Origin: CAYFZO01 sp965226235
GTDB lineage: Bacteria; Pseudomonadota; Gammaproteobacteria; Poriferisulfidales; Oxydemutatoraceae
Assembly: GCA_965226235.1 (NCBI GenBank)
Contig: OZ245335.1
Location: forward strand, 248,001 to 312,000
DNA length: 64,000 nucleotides
Reading direction: 5' to 3'
The notes beneath the pieces are model-generated. The model ran no database searches. It saw only the letters and a program-made list of their open reading frames with translations, and had not been told where the DNA came from. The translations under genes were made by a program, and so were the position numbers. This document shows positions 17,643 to 25,178 of the stretch, one piece after another. The number at the start of each line of letters is the position of its first letter. The first letter of the stretch is position 1.

Positions 17643-18284
17643 ATGGACAGACCAGTTAAAATCGCTTTGGCAAAAGGGCGCATTGCTACCGAAGCGTTAT
17701 CCTTGTTGACAAAGGCGAAGGTTCTGAACGTTGCATCCTTGCAGGATACTCGCAAGCTGATTTTTGAAAGCGACCACCAGGGTGTGCAGTTGATCATCAT
17801 TCGCAGCGCCGACGTGCCTACTTACGTCGAGCGCGGTGCTGCGGAAATAGGTATCGTCGGCAAGGATGTTCTGATGGAATACGAAGGGGATGGTATCTAT
17901 GAATACCTGGATCTGGGAATCGCTCGATGCAGGCTGGTGGTTGCCGGCGCCCGCGGTGTCTCTTCGCCAGAGCAAAGACGGATACGGGTGGCGACGAAGT
18001 ATGTCAACAGCGCGCGTAAACATTTCCTGGCAAGAAATCAGCAGATCGAAGTGATCAAACTGTACGGCTCGATCGAACTCGCGCCGCTGGTAGGGTTATC
18101 CGACTTGATCGTTGATTTGGTCGACACTGGAAAAACGCTTCAGGCAAACGGTTTGGTCGCACATGAAGAAATCGCGAAAATCAGCGCTCGATTGATTGTC
18201 AACAAAGCGTCCATTAAGATAGAAAACAAGACCCTGCAACGGGTGTTGAGTTCGTTCAGTCACTTGCAGCAGCCAGGCATGTAG
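17643..18284 (+). CDS. hisG: ATP phosphoribosyltransferase catalytic subunit, short form
   Basis: First step of histidine synthesis, joining PRPP and ATP. The 213-residue protein is the short form: it starts IALAKGRIATEAL and has the PRPP-binding region LIVDLVDTGKTLQANGL but lacks the C-terminal allosteric domain. Short HisG needs HisZ to work and to sense histidine; hisZ is present at 32997-34199. It lies 33 bp after murA and 22 bp before a DAHP synthase gene. Confidence 0.95.
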   Translation: MDRPVKIALAKGRIATEALSLLTKAKVLNVASLQDTRKLIFESDHQGVQLIIIRSADVPTYVERGAAEIGIVGKDVLMEYEGDGIYEYLDLGIARCRLVVAGARGVSSPEQRRIRVATKYVNSARKHFLARNQQIEVIKLYGSIELAPLVGLSDLIVDLVDTGKTLQANGLVAHEEIAKISARLIVNKASIKIENKTLQRVLSSFSHLQQPGM

Positions 18285-18306
18285 CCGGGGCAGCATCGAG
18301 AGCCGC

Positions 18307-19374
18307 ATGAAGTATCAAACCGACAATATAAGAATCACCGACACTTTCGAGGTGGCGGCGCCCGCGGATATATCCCGGGAGTTACCGTTGAGCGATGCAG
18401 CCTCGGAGTGCGTCTACCGTGCGCGGGAGGGAATACGCGATATTTTGCATGGGCGTGATCCAAGGCTGTTTGTCGTCGTGGGGCCGTGTTCGATTCACAA
18501 CGTGGAAGCCGCGCTTGAATACGGAGAAAAACTTCGTGCCTGTGCGGTGGATTTAAAGGATTACCTGCACATCGTCATGCGTGTTTATTTTGAAAAACCT
18601 CGCACCACAGTGGGGTGGAAGGGGTTAATCAATGACCCTGATCTGGATAACAGCTTCAATATCAACAAAGGTCTGCGGCTTGCTCGTAGCCTGCTGTTGC
18701 AGTTGAACGAGTTCGGGCTGCCCGCGGGAACCGAATACCTCGATCCGATCAGCCCGCAGTACATCTCCGACTTGATCAGTTGGGGGGCGATCGGTGCGCG
18801 TACGACCGAAAGCCAGGTGCACAGAGAGCTTGCTTCCGGGTTGTCCTGCCCTGTAGGTTTCAAGAACGGCACCGACGGCAATTTGAAGATTGCGATCGAT
18901 GCGACCAAATCCTCATCGCGCCCCCACCATTTCCTGTCGGTTACCAAGGCGGGGCATTCGGCAATTTTTTCAACGACGGGAAATGAGGACTGCCATATCA
19001 TCCTGCGTGGTGGCAGCCAGACCAACTACGACGCTGAAAGCGTCCGCCAGGCGATGACCATGCTGACCGAAGCCGGACAAAACGCTGGCGTGATGATCGA
19101 TTTAAGTCATGCCAACAGCCGTAAGCAACATCAGCGTCAGATCGAAGTTGCACAGGTCGTGGCCGATCAGGTGGGCACCGCCGAATCGCCTGTCATGGGG
19201 GTGATGGTCGAGAGTAACCTGGTGGCCGGGCGGCAGGATATCGTGCCCGGGGATGAACTCGTTTACGGGCAAAGCATCACCGATGCCTGTATCTCCTGGG
19301 AAGATACCGTGCCGCTGCTTGAGGGTCTGGCCGCCGCCGTCGAACGGAGCCGTTACCGCCACGGGAACGAATGA
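18307..19374 (+). CDS. aroG: 3-deoxy-7-phosphoheptulonate (DAHP) synthase, class I
   Basis: Condenses PEP and erythrose 4-phosphate, the entry to the shikimate pathway. The 355-residue protein is AroF/G/H-type: VVGPCSIHN, MRVYFEKPRTTVGWKGLINDP split across two strands, GARTTESQVHRELASG and MIDLSHANS are all recognisable. Which amino acid inhibits it cannot be read with confidence, so the G in the name is provisional. Its place between hisG and hisD, with gaps of 22 and 16 bp, is unusual and implies cotranscription with histidine genes. Confidence 0.92.
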   Translation: MKYQTDNIRITDTFEVAAPADISRELPLSDAASECVYRAREGIRDILHGRDPRLFVVVGPCSIHNVEAALEYGEKLRACAVDLKDYLHIVMRVYFEKPRTTVGWKGLINDPDLDNSFNINKGLRLARSLLLQLNEFGLPAGTEYLDPISPQYISDLISWGAIGARTTESQVHRELASGLSCPVGFKNGTDGNLKIAIDATKSSSRPHHFLSVTKAGHSAIFSTTGNEDCHIILRGGSQTNYDAESVRQAMTMLTEAGQNAGVMIDLSHANSRKQHQRQIEVAQVVADQVGTAESPVMGVMVESNLVAGRQDIVPGDELVYGQSITDACISWEDTVPLLEGLAAAVERSRYRHGNE

Positions 19375-19390
19375 TGCGGGCTGTTGCAGG

Positions 19391-20713
19391 ATGATATCGA
19401 TCTGCCGCCTCGATACTTCTGACGCTGATTTTGAAACGAGGCTTCAAAACATCCTGCGCGCAAGGATGATTCCCGACGCGACGCTGGTCGCTTCGGTGCG
19501 TAGCATCATTCAACGTGTCGATGAACGAGGGGATGAAGCCGTACTTGAATACGCGCTCGAGTTTGACGGTAGTGAAGCGGCGTCCCTGGATTGCCTGAGG
19601 GTGTCCCGGGAAGAGTTGCGGCGAGCTTCGGAGAGCGTTCCGTCCGAAGTACTCGACGCGTTGCGGTACGCCAGGGAGCGCATTTTCCAATATGCGCAAC
19701 GACAGAAACTCGAAGAGTGGCGGTTCGAGGACAACAGCGGGACGACTTTGGGACAACTGGTCAGGCCGATTGAATCGGTGGGATTGTACGTGCCTGGTGG
19801 GAAAGCCGCCTATCCTTCTTCGGTATTGATGTCGGCGGTTTTCGCCGGGGTTGCGGGTGTGCCGCGGATCGTGATGGCGACACCGCCTCTGAAGGGAAAG
19901 GCAAATCCGCTGTTGCTTGCTGCAGCGGAACTATGCCACCTCGATGAAGTATGGTTGCTCGGTGGTGTCCAAGCCATAGCGGCACTGGCTCTGGGCACGC
20001 AGACCATCGATCCGGTTCACAAGATCGTAGGGCCGGGGAACGCCTACGTGGCTGAGGCAAAGCGGCAAGTGGGCGGCGTTGTCGGCTTGGATATGCCAGC
20101 CGGGCCCTCGGAAATTCTGATTATCTGCGACACCGGAGCGCCCGTCGACTGGGTCGTCGCGGACCTGCTTTCCCAGGCGGAACACGACGAGTCGGCCCGT
20201 TCCATGCTGTTATGCCCTGATCAGGTTTATCTTGACACCGTGGCCGATGCTTTGCAGGGCGCAGTGGATCAGGCACCGCGCGCCGGAATCATCCGTGATT
20301 CGTTAGCCTCTCACGGGTTGCTTCTGAAAGTTCGTGATCTGGATGAAGCGGTTGCGGTTGCTAACCGCATTGCGCCTGAGCATCTTGAGATTTTTGTCGC
20401 TGACCCGGAACGCTTGTTGGGATCGGTGCATCACGCGGGGGCGGTTTTTATCGGCAAGTATTCGTCAGAGGTTTTGGGCGATTACTGTGCGGGACCGAGC
20501 CATATTTTGCCAACCGGTGGTGCGGCCAGATTTGCATCGCCTTTGGGGGTATATGACTTCCAGAAGCGTAGCAGCTTCCTTTATTGCTCCGAGCAAGGGG
20601 CAAGCGAACTCGGTGAGATTGCTTCCTGCCTGGCCGAAGCCGAAGGCTTGTTTGCTCACGCCGACGCTGCACGCCGGCGCGTACCCGACAGACGGGATCC
20701 CGTTCCCGGATAG
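19391..20713 (+). CDS. hisD: Histidinol dehydrogenase
   Basis: Last two steps of histidine synthesis, oxidising histidinol to histidine with two NAD. The protein has 440 residues from the ATG at 19391 (MISICRLDTSDADFE), close to the 434 of E. coli. Family motifs include VGLYVPGGKAAYPSS, VGPGNAYVAEAKRQV, the zinc-binding QAEHDE and GAVFIGKYSSEVLGDYCAGP. The start is chosen because it lies just after the DAHP synthase stop and matches HisD N-termini; AGG lies directly next to the ATG, which is poor spacing. hisC does not follow. Confidence 0.94.
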   Translation: MISICRLDTSDADFETRLQNILRARMIPDATLVASVRSIIQRVDERGDEAVLEYALEFDGSEAASLDCLRVSREELRRASESVPSEVLDALRYARERIFQYAQRQKLEEWRFEDNSGTTLGQLVRPIESVGLYVPGGKAAYPSSVLMSAVFAGVAGVPRIVMATPPLKGKANPLLLAAAELCHLDEVWLLGGVQAIAALALGTQTIDPVHKIVGPGNAYVAEAKRQVGGVVGLDMPAGPSEILIICDTGAPVDWVVADLLSQAEHDESARSMLLCPDQVYLDTVADALQGAVDQAPRAGIIRDSLASHGLLLKVRDLDEAVAVANRIAPEHLEIFVADPERLLGSVHHAGAVFIGKYSSEVLGDYCAGPSHILPTGGAARFASPLGVYDFQKRSSFLYCSEQGASELGEIASCLAEAEGLFAHADAARRRVPDRRDPVPG

Positions 20714-20768
20714 AAGCTGTCCCGTAGCGATTCACGCGATCGAGTTACTACTTGTTTGGGGAAAGATA

Positions 20769-21527
20769 GTGGTTACGTTACCCGCATTGACCGAGCACCT
20801 GAACAGCTACCTTCAGATTCATCGCTTTCGTGATTACTCTCCGAACGGCCTGCAGGTCGAAGGGTGTCACGAGGTAAAGTCTCTGGTGTCCGGCGTAACC
20901 GCCTGTCTCGAACTGATCGAAGCGGCGATCAAAGCCGATGCCGATGCCATCCTGGTGCATCATGGTTATTTCTGGAAAGGCGAAACACCGACGCTGGTCG
21001 GGATGAAAATACGCCGGGTACGGCGCTTGATCCAGGCTGACGTAAGTTTGCTGGCATATCATTTACCGCTCGATGCCCATCCCGAACTGGGCAACAACGC
21101 TTGCCTTGCACAGAGACTCGGCCTGGATGTCGAAGGTGCCCTGGACAGCGATCAGGCAGCCCCCATTGCAATGTTTGGTCGCCTTCCCGAACCGGTCCAG
21201 GCCACAGCGTTCGCGCGTACCATTTCGCAGACCTTGCGACGTGAGCCTGTGTGGATTGCCGGGGGTGGAGACAGGATACGGACTGTCGGCTGGTGTACCG
21301 GAGCAGCGCAGGACTATATTTACTACGCGATCGAGAAAAACCTCGATGCATTTATCAGCGGAGAAATATCCGAGAGAACGACGCATATCGCGCGCGAGGA
21401 GGGCATTCACTATTTTTCCGCCGGGCATCACGCGACCGAGCGTTATGGGGTGCAGAAGCTTGGGCAGTATGCCAGCGAGAAGTTTTCGATTGCGCATCGT
21501 TTTATCGACATCGAGAACCCGGTTTGA
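20769..21527 (+). CDS. Nif3-like dinuclear metal-centre protein (YbgI family)
   Basis: Member of the NIF3/YbgI family, hexameric proteins with two metal ions, often annotated as GTP cyclohydrolase I type 2; the cellular role is unsettled. I place the start at the GTG at 20769, preceded by GGGGA, giving 252 residues (E. coli YbgI has 247). Metal-ligand motifs are present: VHHGYFWKGE, AYHLPLDAHPELGNN and, near the end, SAGHHATERYGVQ. It follows hisD by 55 bp and precedes the oppositely oriented tRNA-Asn. Confidence 0.88.
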   Translation: MVTLPALTEHLNSYLQIHRFRDYSPNGLQVEGCHEVKSLVSGVTACLELIEAAIKADADAILVHHGYFWKGETPTLVGMKIRRVRRLIQADVSLLAYHLPLDAHPELGNNACLAQRLGLDVEGALDSDQAAPIAMFGRLPEPVQATAFARTISQTLRREPVWIAGGGDRIRTVGWCTGAAQDYIYYAIEKNLDAFISGEISERTTHIAREEGIHYFSAGHHATERYGVQKLGQYASEKFSIAHRFIDIENPV

Positions 21528-21623
21528 TGGACGGCCCGGGTTGATGGATGGCAAGGTCGGAGGCACGCAGATATCGAAGGGGGTGTCGATCTCCCTCTGA
21601 TATCGGTCGACTGGAACCGAAAG

Positions 21624-21647
21624 AAAAATGCCTTCGCACCGAATGGC
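21624..21647 (-). terminator. Rho-independent terminator of tRNA-Asn
   Basis: On the minus strand, GCC-A-TTCG pairs with CGAA-GGC around a GTG loop, with one bulged A, followed by ATTTTTCTTT. It starts inside the CCA end of the tRNA, so it probably forms before 3' processing. Confidence 0.6.
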
Positions 21648-21719
21648 TCCCCGGGACGGGCTCGAACCGCCGACCTAGTGGTTAACAGCCACCCGCTCTA
21701 CCAACTGAGCTACCGGGGA
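21644..21719 (-). tRNA. tRNA-Asn (GTT)
   Basis: The cloverleaf is complete: a 7-bp acceptor stem (TCCCCGG with CCGGGGA), a D-arm with AGCTCAGTTGGTAGAGC, anticodon loop CTGTTAA giving anticodon GTT, a T-arm with GGTTCGAGCCC and an encoded CCA. It is 76 nt long with discriminator G. The accessory region begins just upstream of its 5' end. Confidence 0.97.
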
Positions 21720-21769
21720 ATTGCAGACTTGAATCAAGGCGTATGGTAATCAATGGAGAAGGAAGCAGT

Positions 21770-21790
21770 CAATGTTTTGTTTGTGGCATT
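21770..21790 (+). repeat. 21-bp direct repeat, copy 1
   Basis: Consensus CAAYGTTTTGTTTGWGGCAT. This copy differs from copy 2 at 3 of 21 positions and lies exactly 200 bp before it. Confidence 0.7.
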
Positions 21791-21791
21791 C

Positions 21792-21819
21792 GTAGGGGCG
21801 ACGCATGCGTCGCCCCTAC
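21792..21819. repeat. Perfect 28-bp palindrome (REP-like)
   Basis: GTAGGGGCGACGCA is followed at once by its exact reverse complement, with no spacer. Similar GTAGGGGCGA...TCGCCCCTAC palindromes are scattered, often intergenic, in many bacterial genomes. This sits one base after direct repeat copy 1. It could form a cruciform or a transcript hairpin, but no T-tract follows, so a terminator role is not supported. Confidence 0.75.
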
Positions 21820-21969
21820 AACCCGCAATGGCGACACAACCCGGGACAACATGGCCTACCGGAGCCCCTTGGAAATGAAGCGGCTACCTCATGATGCAAG
21901 ACTGCCAAATAACCTGGGAGAGGACATTCCAGCTTGGAAAAAAAAAGACATCTGAGAATTGGGTTGACA

Positions 21970-21990
21970 CAACGTTTTGTTTGAGGCATC
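21970..21990 (+). repeat. 21-bp direct repeat, copy 2
   Basis: Second copy of the repeat, reading CAACGTTTTGTTTGAGGCATC. It lies about 73 bp before the left end of the IS3-family element. Confidence 0.7.
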
Positions 21991-22151
21991 GCTGATTAGC
22001 CATCTGTCCCATCTATTTCTGACCTCGTACTACTAAAGTGGTAAATTTCTGCAGTGGCTGTAAAGAAGTGGACCCGCAAATTCGGGCAGGTCGATAAGTG
22101 GATAAACGGTCTCCAATCGGGCAATATTTGCCCAATAGCCTGGAGATTACC

Positions 22152-22454
22152 ATGCCAAGAAGACCAAGACGAAATCACTCACCGCAATTCAAAGCCAAGG
22201 TGGCTTTAGAAGCTGTCCAGGGCGATAGAACGGTCACTGAACTTACTCAGAAGTACGACGTTCACGCGAATCAGATCACACAGTGGAAAAATCAACTCCT
22301 ATCGCGCGCTAGCGATGCCTTTGGCGGTGGTGGGTCAGTTGAACCACCGGTCGATGTTAAATCGCTCCATGCCAAGATCGGCCAACTCACACTGGAGAAC
22401 GATTTTTTAGAAGGAGCGCTCACCAAGGCCGGATTGTTGAGCGCAAAGCGATGA
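22152..22454 (+). CDS. IS3-family transposase OrfA
   Basis: DNA-binding helix-turn-helix subunit of 100 residues that recognises the terminal repeats. The HTH region is FKAKVALEAVQGDRTVTELTQKY, broken over two helices, followed by the VHANQITQWKNQLL helix. A C-terminal leucine-zipper-like segment (IGQLTLENDFLEGAL) follows. I chose the ATG at 22152 because GGAG lies about 7 bases upstream and MPRRPRR matches related proteins. The stop overlaps the orfB start as ATGA. Confidence 0.9.
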   Translation: MPRRPRRNHSPQFKAKVALEAVQGDRTVTELTQKYDVHANQITQWKNQLLSRASDAFGGGGSVEPPVDVKSLHAKIGQLTLENDFLEGALTKAGLLSAKR

Positions 22455-23278
22455 TTAACCGGGAACACGATTTGCCGATTACTCGGCAAGCCAAAGTTCT
22501 GTCCATCAGTCGCAGCACAGCTTACTACAAAGCCAAACCTGTGAACGAGCGTGATCTGTTTTTGATGAAACAAATTGATCGCTTACACCTGGAATTTCCG
22601 TTTGCAGGCAGTCGCATGCTGCGCGATATGCTGTGTCTGAACGGCGTGAAGATTGGCCGCAAGCGTGTCCGATCCTTAATGCGTCGAATGGGCATTGAAG
22701 CGTTATACCGTAAGCCTAAGACCACGCAACGCCATCCGGAGCATATGGTCTATCCGTATTTGTTGAGAAATCTCACGATTGATCGTCCCAATCAGGTTTG
22801 GGCGATGGACATCACCTACATTCCGATGAAACGAGGTTTTGTCTATCTGACTGTGGTTCTCGACTGGGCAACCCGGAAGGTACTGTCACATCGAGTCTCT
22901 ATCACGATGGACAAACAGTTCTGCATTGATGCGCTTGACGAAGCCCTGCAACGCTATGGTGCGCCTGAGATGATGAACACCGATCAGGGTAGCCAGTTCA
23001 CCAGCTTGGGATTCATTCAAACGCTCAAAGAGCATGACATCAAAATCAGTATGGATGGCAAAGGCTGTTGGCGAGATAACGTGTTTGTGGAACGACTCTG
23101 GAAGTCAGTCAAATACGAACACGTTTACCTGCACGCATATGATTCAGTGAGCCAGGCCAAACAACAAATCGCGAACTACCTGAACTTCTACAATCAGCAG
23201 CGACCACACTCAACGTTTGACGGACAGACACCAGATAATGTTTACTATCAGTCTCTGCCTCACCCCATGGCAGCTTAA
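22451..23278 (+). CDS. IS3-family transposase OrfB (DDE integrase core)
   Basis: Catalytic subunit of 275 residues. The DDE triad is complete: Asp120 (AMDITYI), Asp178 (NTDQGSQF) and Glu214 (NVFVERLWKSVKYE), with DD(35)E spacing. The frame is -1 relative to orfA, and the ATGA overlap allows translational coupling. An OrfAB fusion by -1 frameshift is usual in the family, but I see no A6G-type slippery site. The end (YNQQRPHSTFDGQTPDNVYYQ) is typical. Confidence 0.93.
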   Translation: MINREHDLPITRQAKVLSISRSTAYYKAKPVNERDLFLMKQIDRLHLEFPFAGSRMLRDMLCLNGVKIGRKRVRSLMRRMGIEALYRKPKTTQRHPEHMVYPYLLRNLTIDRPNQVWAMDITYIPMKRGFVYLTVVLDWATRKVLSHRVSITMDKQFCIDALDEALQRYGAPEMMNTDQGSQFTSLGFIQTLKEHDIKISMDGKGCWRDNVFVERLWKSVKYEHVYLHAYDSVSQAKQQIANYLNFYNQQRPHSTFDGQTPDNVYYQSLPHPMAA

Positions 23279-23426
23279 AATAACTGACCGTGAATCCACT
23301 TATAGATTGGGTTTAACTGTCCGAACAAAGAGGTCCACTTCTATTATCCATGGAGAGTAATAGGAAGATTAAGTACTTGTTTTTATTAAATTATTTTTTA
23401 CTGTCTTTTTTCAAAGGAGTTTTATT

Positions 23427-23945
23427 ATGACAAAGAGTTTCAGGAATGCCCTGTTGACGGTGGCTGCAGGAGCGGCTTTCATCACCGGTGGTTGCGCCAG
23501 CCAAAATGCTGGAGTTGAAATTTTTTATAAAAATACGAATTACAGGTTTCCTGAAATATTTATAGTTTGTGGAGAAAGGGGCATAAAAGAACTTATTAAA
23601 ATAAGAACTTCTCAAGTAGAAAATAGGAGATTTATGTCTCTAGATGTTCCTCTTCCTGAAAACTGTATGTTTGCAAATCGTGTGGTAAAGTTCATACGAA
23701 TAGCAACAGAGTATAAGTTACCATCTACTATTTATGAGTATAATGATCCAGATGGAAAAGAGTTGTGTCCTTGGGACCCAGAAAGAAAATGTACAATCAG
23801 TGATGAGTCTCCATACCAATATGCGGAGATTAAATATATTCATGAGAAATATTGGTATGGAGATGTATATATGGAGTTAGATAGTGCTTTCAAGCTTGAG
23901 GATGAGCCAGCCTCTGAGAGAAGTCCGGACTCTCTTTCTCAATAA
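23427..23945 (+). CDS. AT-rich putative lipoprotein of unknown function
   Basis: Not recognised. The 172-residue protein starts behind a strong AAAGGAG site 8 bases before the ATG. It has a lipoprotein signal peptide with lipobox TGGC (Cys24), so it is probably anchored in the envelope. The mature part is rich in Tyr, Glu and Ile, has four cysteines and ends in a polar Ser-rich tail. The signal-peptide codons are of ordinary GC content, but from about 23520 the sequence becomes much more AT-rich than all neighbours. Together with the IS element just upstream, this suggests recent acquisition. It is a real translated gene with moderate confidence. Confidence 0.7.
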   Translation: MTKSFRNALLTVAAGAAFITGGCASQNAGVEIFYKNTNYRFPEIFIVCGERGIKELIKIRTSQVENRRFMSLDVPLPENCMFANRVVKFIRIATEYKLPSTIYEYNDPDGKELCPWDPERKCTISDESPYQYAEIKYIHEKYWYGDVYMELDSAFKLEDEPASERSPDSLSQ

Positions 23946-24110
23946 ACTCCAAGCAAAGTTCAAGGTGTACTGGTCGCAATCGGTGTCGGGATTTGGATCA
24001 TCTGGCACATCTGGCAGATCCGTATTGAGAACGACGGATATCGGAAAGACATTGAAAATGCCGGAAAATGGTATCCGGCGAGGACGAAATCGGTCTTGAA
24101 AAAAGACTGA
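23946..24110 (+). pseudogene. Coding-like remnant after the lipoprotein gene
   Basis: Directly after the lipoprotein stop, in the same frame, 54 sense codons run to a TGA at 24108. They read like a small membrane-anchored protein: a Trp- and Ile-rich hydrophobic stretch (GVLVAIGVGIWIIWHIW) and then a charged tail ending KSVLKKD. No ATG, GTG or TTG start precedes it in frame, so it looks like the 3' part of a gene whose start is lost, perhaps through the IS or lipoprotein acquisition. This is inferred from amino-acid pattern only. Confidence 0.35.
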
Positions 24111-24256
24111 GATAAAGACCGTTTACGTCGCCCCCTGTAAAGAGCCGCCACGGGAAGAGCGGTAACGCCCACGGACGCAGAGGTTTCCGTGCGGCTTCAA
24201 TGTCGAGGGACTACACCCTGTAATCCATGGGAAACAGGCTTCCGCTGATTTCGTAC

Positions 24257-24277
24257 CTGATCGCGGGACGCGATCAG
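24257..24277. repeat. 9-bp perfect inverted repeat
   Basis: CTGATCGCG and CGCGATCAG are separated by 3 bases. No T-run follows on either strand. It lies in the 24111-24312 spacer, which holds no gene that I can support. Confidence 0.45.
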
Positions 24278-24312
24278 TCTGGCATTCAAGCAAACGCCTG
24301 ACCGGGTAGCCT

Positions 24313-25074
24313 TCAAGGCTTCCATTGCTTGTTCTCATCAATCAGGCGGGTATCCGCATTGCGCACGACAGGCCACAGCATGGCCCAGTCTTCTTCAAAT
24401 AAATGCAACTGAAGGGTGTCGTTGGCCGCAATGCCATCGGCCAGGTAGGCCATGCCGGACCAAAGCCCATTGAGGTTGTCGCAGGAACTGATGACAAGGT
24501 CAATGCCATAAGCACCGTGTTCAGGATGCAACGACTCTATTTTGCCGTCGTAGGCGCAGCTTGCGGTATTCCCGCCACTGATGGCTCCATCATCGGCTAT
24601 ATCAAGCTTGAGGATCTGGACCCCCTGATAAAGAATCCAGGAACCGGAAATCATCTCGAGAGTCGCTTTTTTGTCGGTCTTGCGACTCAACATTAGTTTG
24701 CCTTCGTCACCGGCACCATGGGTCCGGTAGGTGGCCAGGATTTGTCCGTCTTCAGACACAGCACCTTCCAATGTGACTGTATCCATGGGGCTGCCTGTCA
24801 TGAAAAACATTCTCATGTGGGAGAGATAACGCCCGTCTTCGAATGAAACATCTCCTTTGTATATCACGCGCGCGTCGGGGCTGTGGCCTATCGCTACACC
24901 GTTCATGTACAGTGTTATGAAGCGGTAATTTCCTTCGCCGTTAATATCAAAACTTCCTTCCCACAAACCGTTGTAAGAATCGGCGACCGCCGGGCGATAC
25001 TGTGAGAAAGAAAATAGCGTCGCAAATGCAAGCAGGAGGCTCAAAAGCAAAAGCCGTTTTCTACTCGCTGGCAT
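24313..25074 (-). CDS. Exported protein of unknown function
   Basis: Not recognised. From the ATG at 25074 it has 253 residues: a basic start (MPASRKR), a Leu-rich hydrophobic core and probable cleavage after AVAD near residue 32. The mature part is beta-rich with repeated Gly-Trp and acidic patches (YNGLWEGSFDINGEGNYRF and later LNGLWSGMAYLADG). The NGLWEG/NGLWSG echo hints at two related beta modules. A second ATG at 25104 would add 10 residues but weakens the signal peptide. It is divergent from the MFS gene, with a 104-bp spacer. Confidence 0.72.
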   Translation of the reverse strand: MPASRKRLLLLSLLLAFATLFSFSQYRPAVADSYNGLWEGSFDINGEGNYRFITLYMNGVAIGHSPDARVIYKGDVSFEDGRYLSHMRMFFMTGSPMDTVTLEGAVSEDGQILATYRTHGAGDEGKLMLSRKTDKKATLEMISGSWILYQGVQILKLDIADDGAISGGNTASCAYDGKIESLHPEHGAYGIDLVISSCDNLNGLWSGMAYLADGIAANDTLQLHLFEEDWAMLWPVVRNADTRLIDENKQWKP

Positions 25075-25178
25075 TACTTCAAAAGGGCAGGGATCAAAAT
25101 ACAAATCGGGTGGGATGATTGTATGCCATCCGGGCTGATTAAGGTAAGCTGAGGCACCGAAGTCAGGCGGAGACTGAA

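Larger units (their letters stand above)
21720..22063. other. Non-coding spacer between tRNA-Asn and the IS element
   Basis: This 344-bp stretch holds no gene that I can support; the one open frame over 60 codons (21743-21955) contains the palindrome and has no family resemblance. It contains two near-identical 21-bp direct repeats 200 bp apart and a perfect 28-bp palindrome, listed separately. Confidence 0.6.
22064..23342 (+). mobile_element. IS3-family insertion sequence, complete
   Basis: The element of about 1.28 kb is bounded by imperfect 28-bp terminal inverted repeats: 22064-22091 (begins AGAAGTGGACC, ends TTCGGGCAGGT) and 23315-23342 (reverse complement begins AGAAGTGGACC, ends TTCGGACAGTT). 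The first 11 bases are identical, and 20 of 28 positions match overall. It encodes orfA and orfB in the usual overlapping arrangement. No target-site duplication of 3-5 bp is evident right outside the ends. Both reading frames are intact, so it may be active. Confidence 0.92.

Noticed and set aside
20334..20768. N-terminal extension of the Nif3-like protein by 145 codons
   Set aside because: It overlaps hisD in another frame and is not family-like; the GTG at 20769 with GGGGA gives the normal length.
21520..21547. AACCCGG...CCGGGTT hairpin at the end of the Nif3-like gene as a terminator
   Set aside because: The loop is long, it overlaps the stop codon, and no T-run follows.
21743..21955. 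A 70-codon open frame between tRNA-Asn and the IS element
   Set aside because: It runs through the 28-bp palindrome, has no homology-like pattern and no good ribosome binding site.
23960..24172. A 70-codon minus-strand open frame near the lipoprotein gene
   Set aside because: It is antisense to the more protein-like remnant, with no signal or domain visible.
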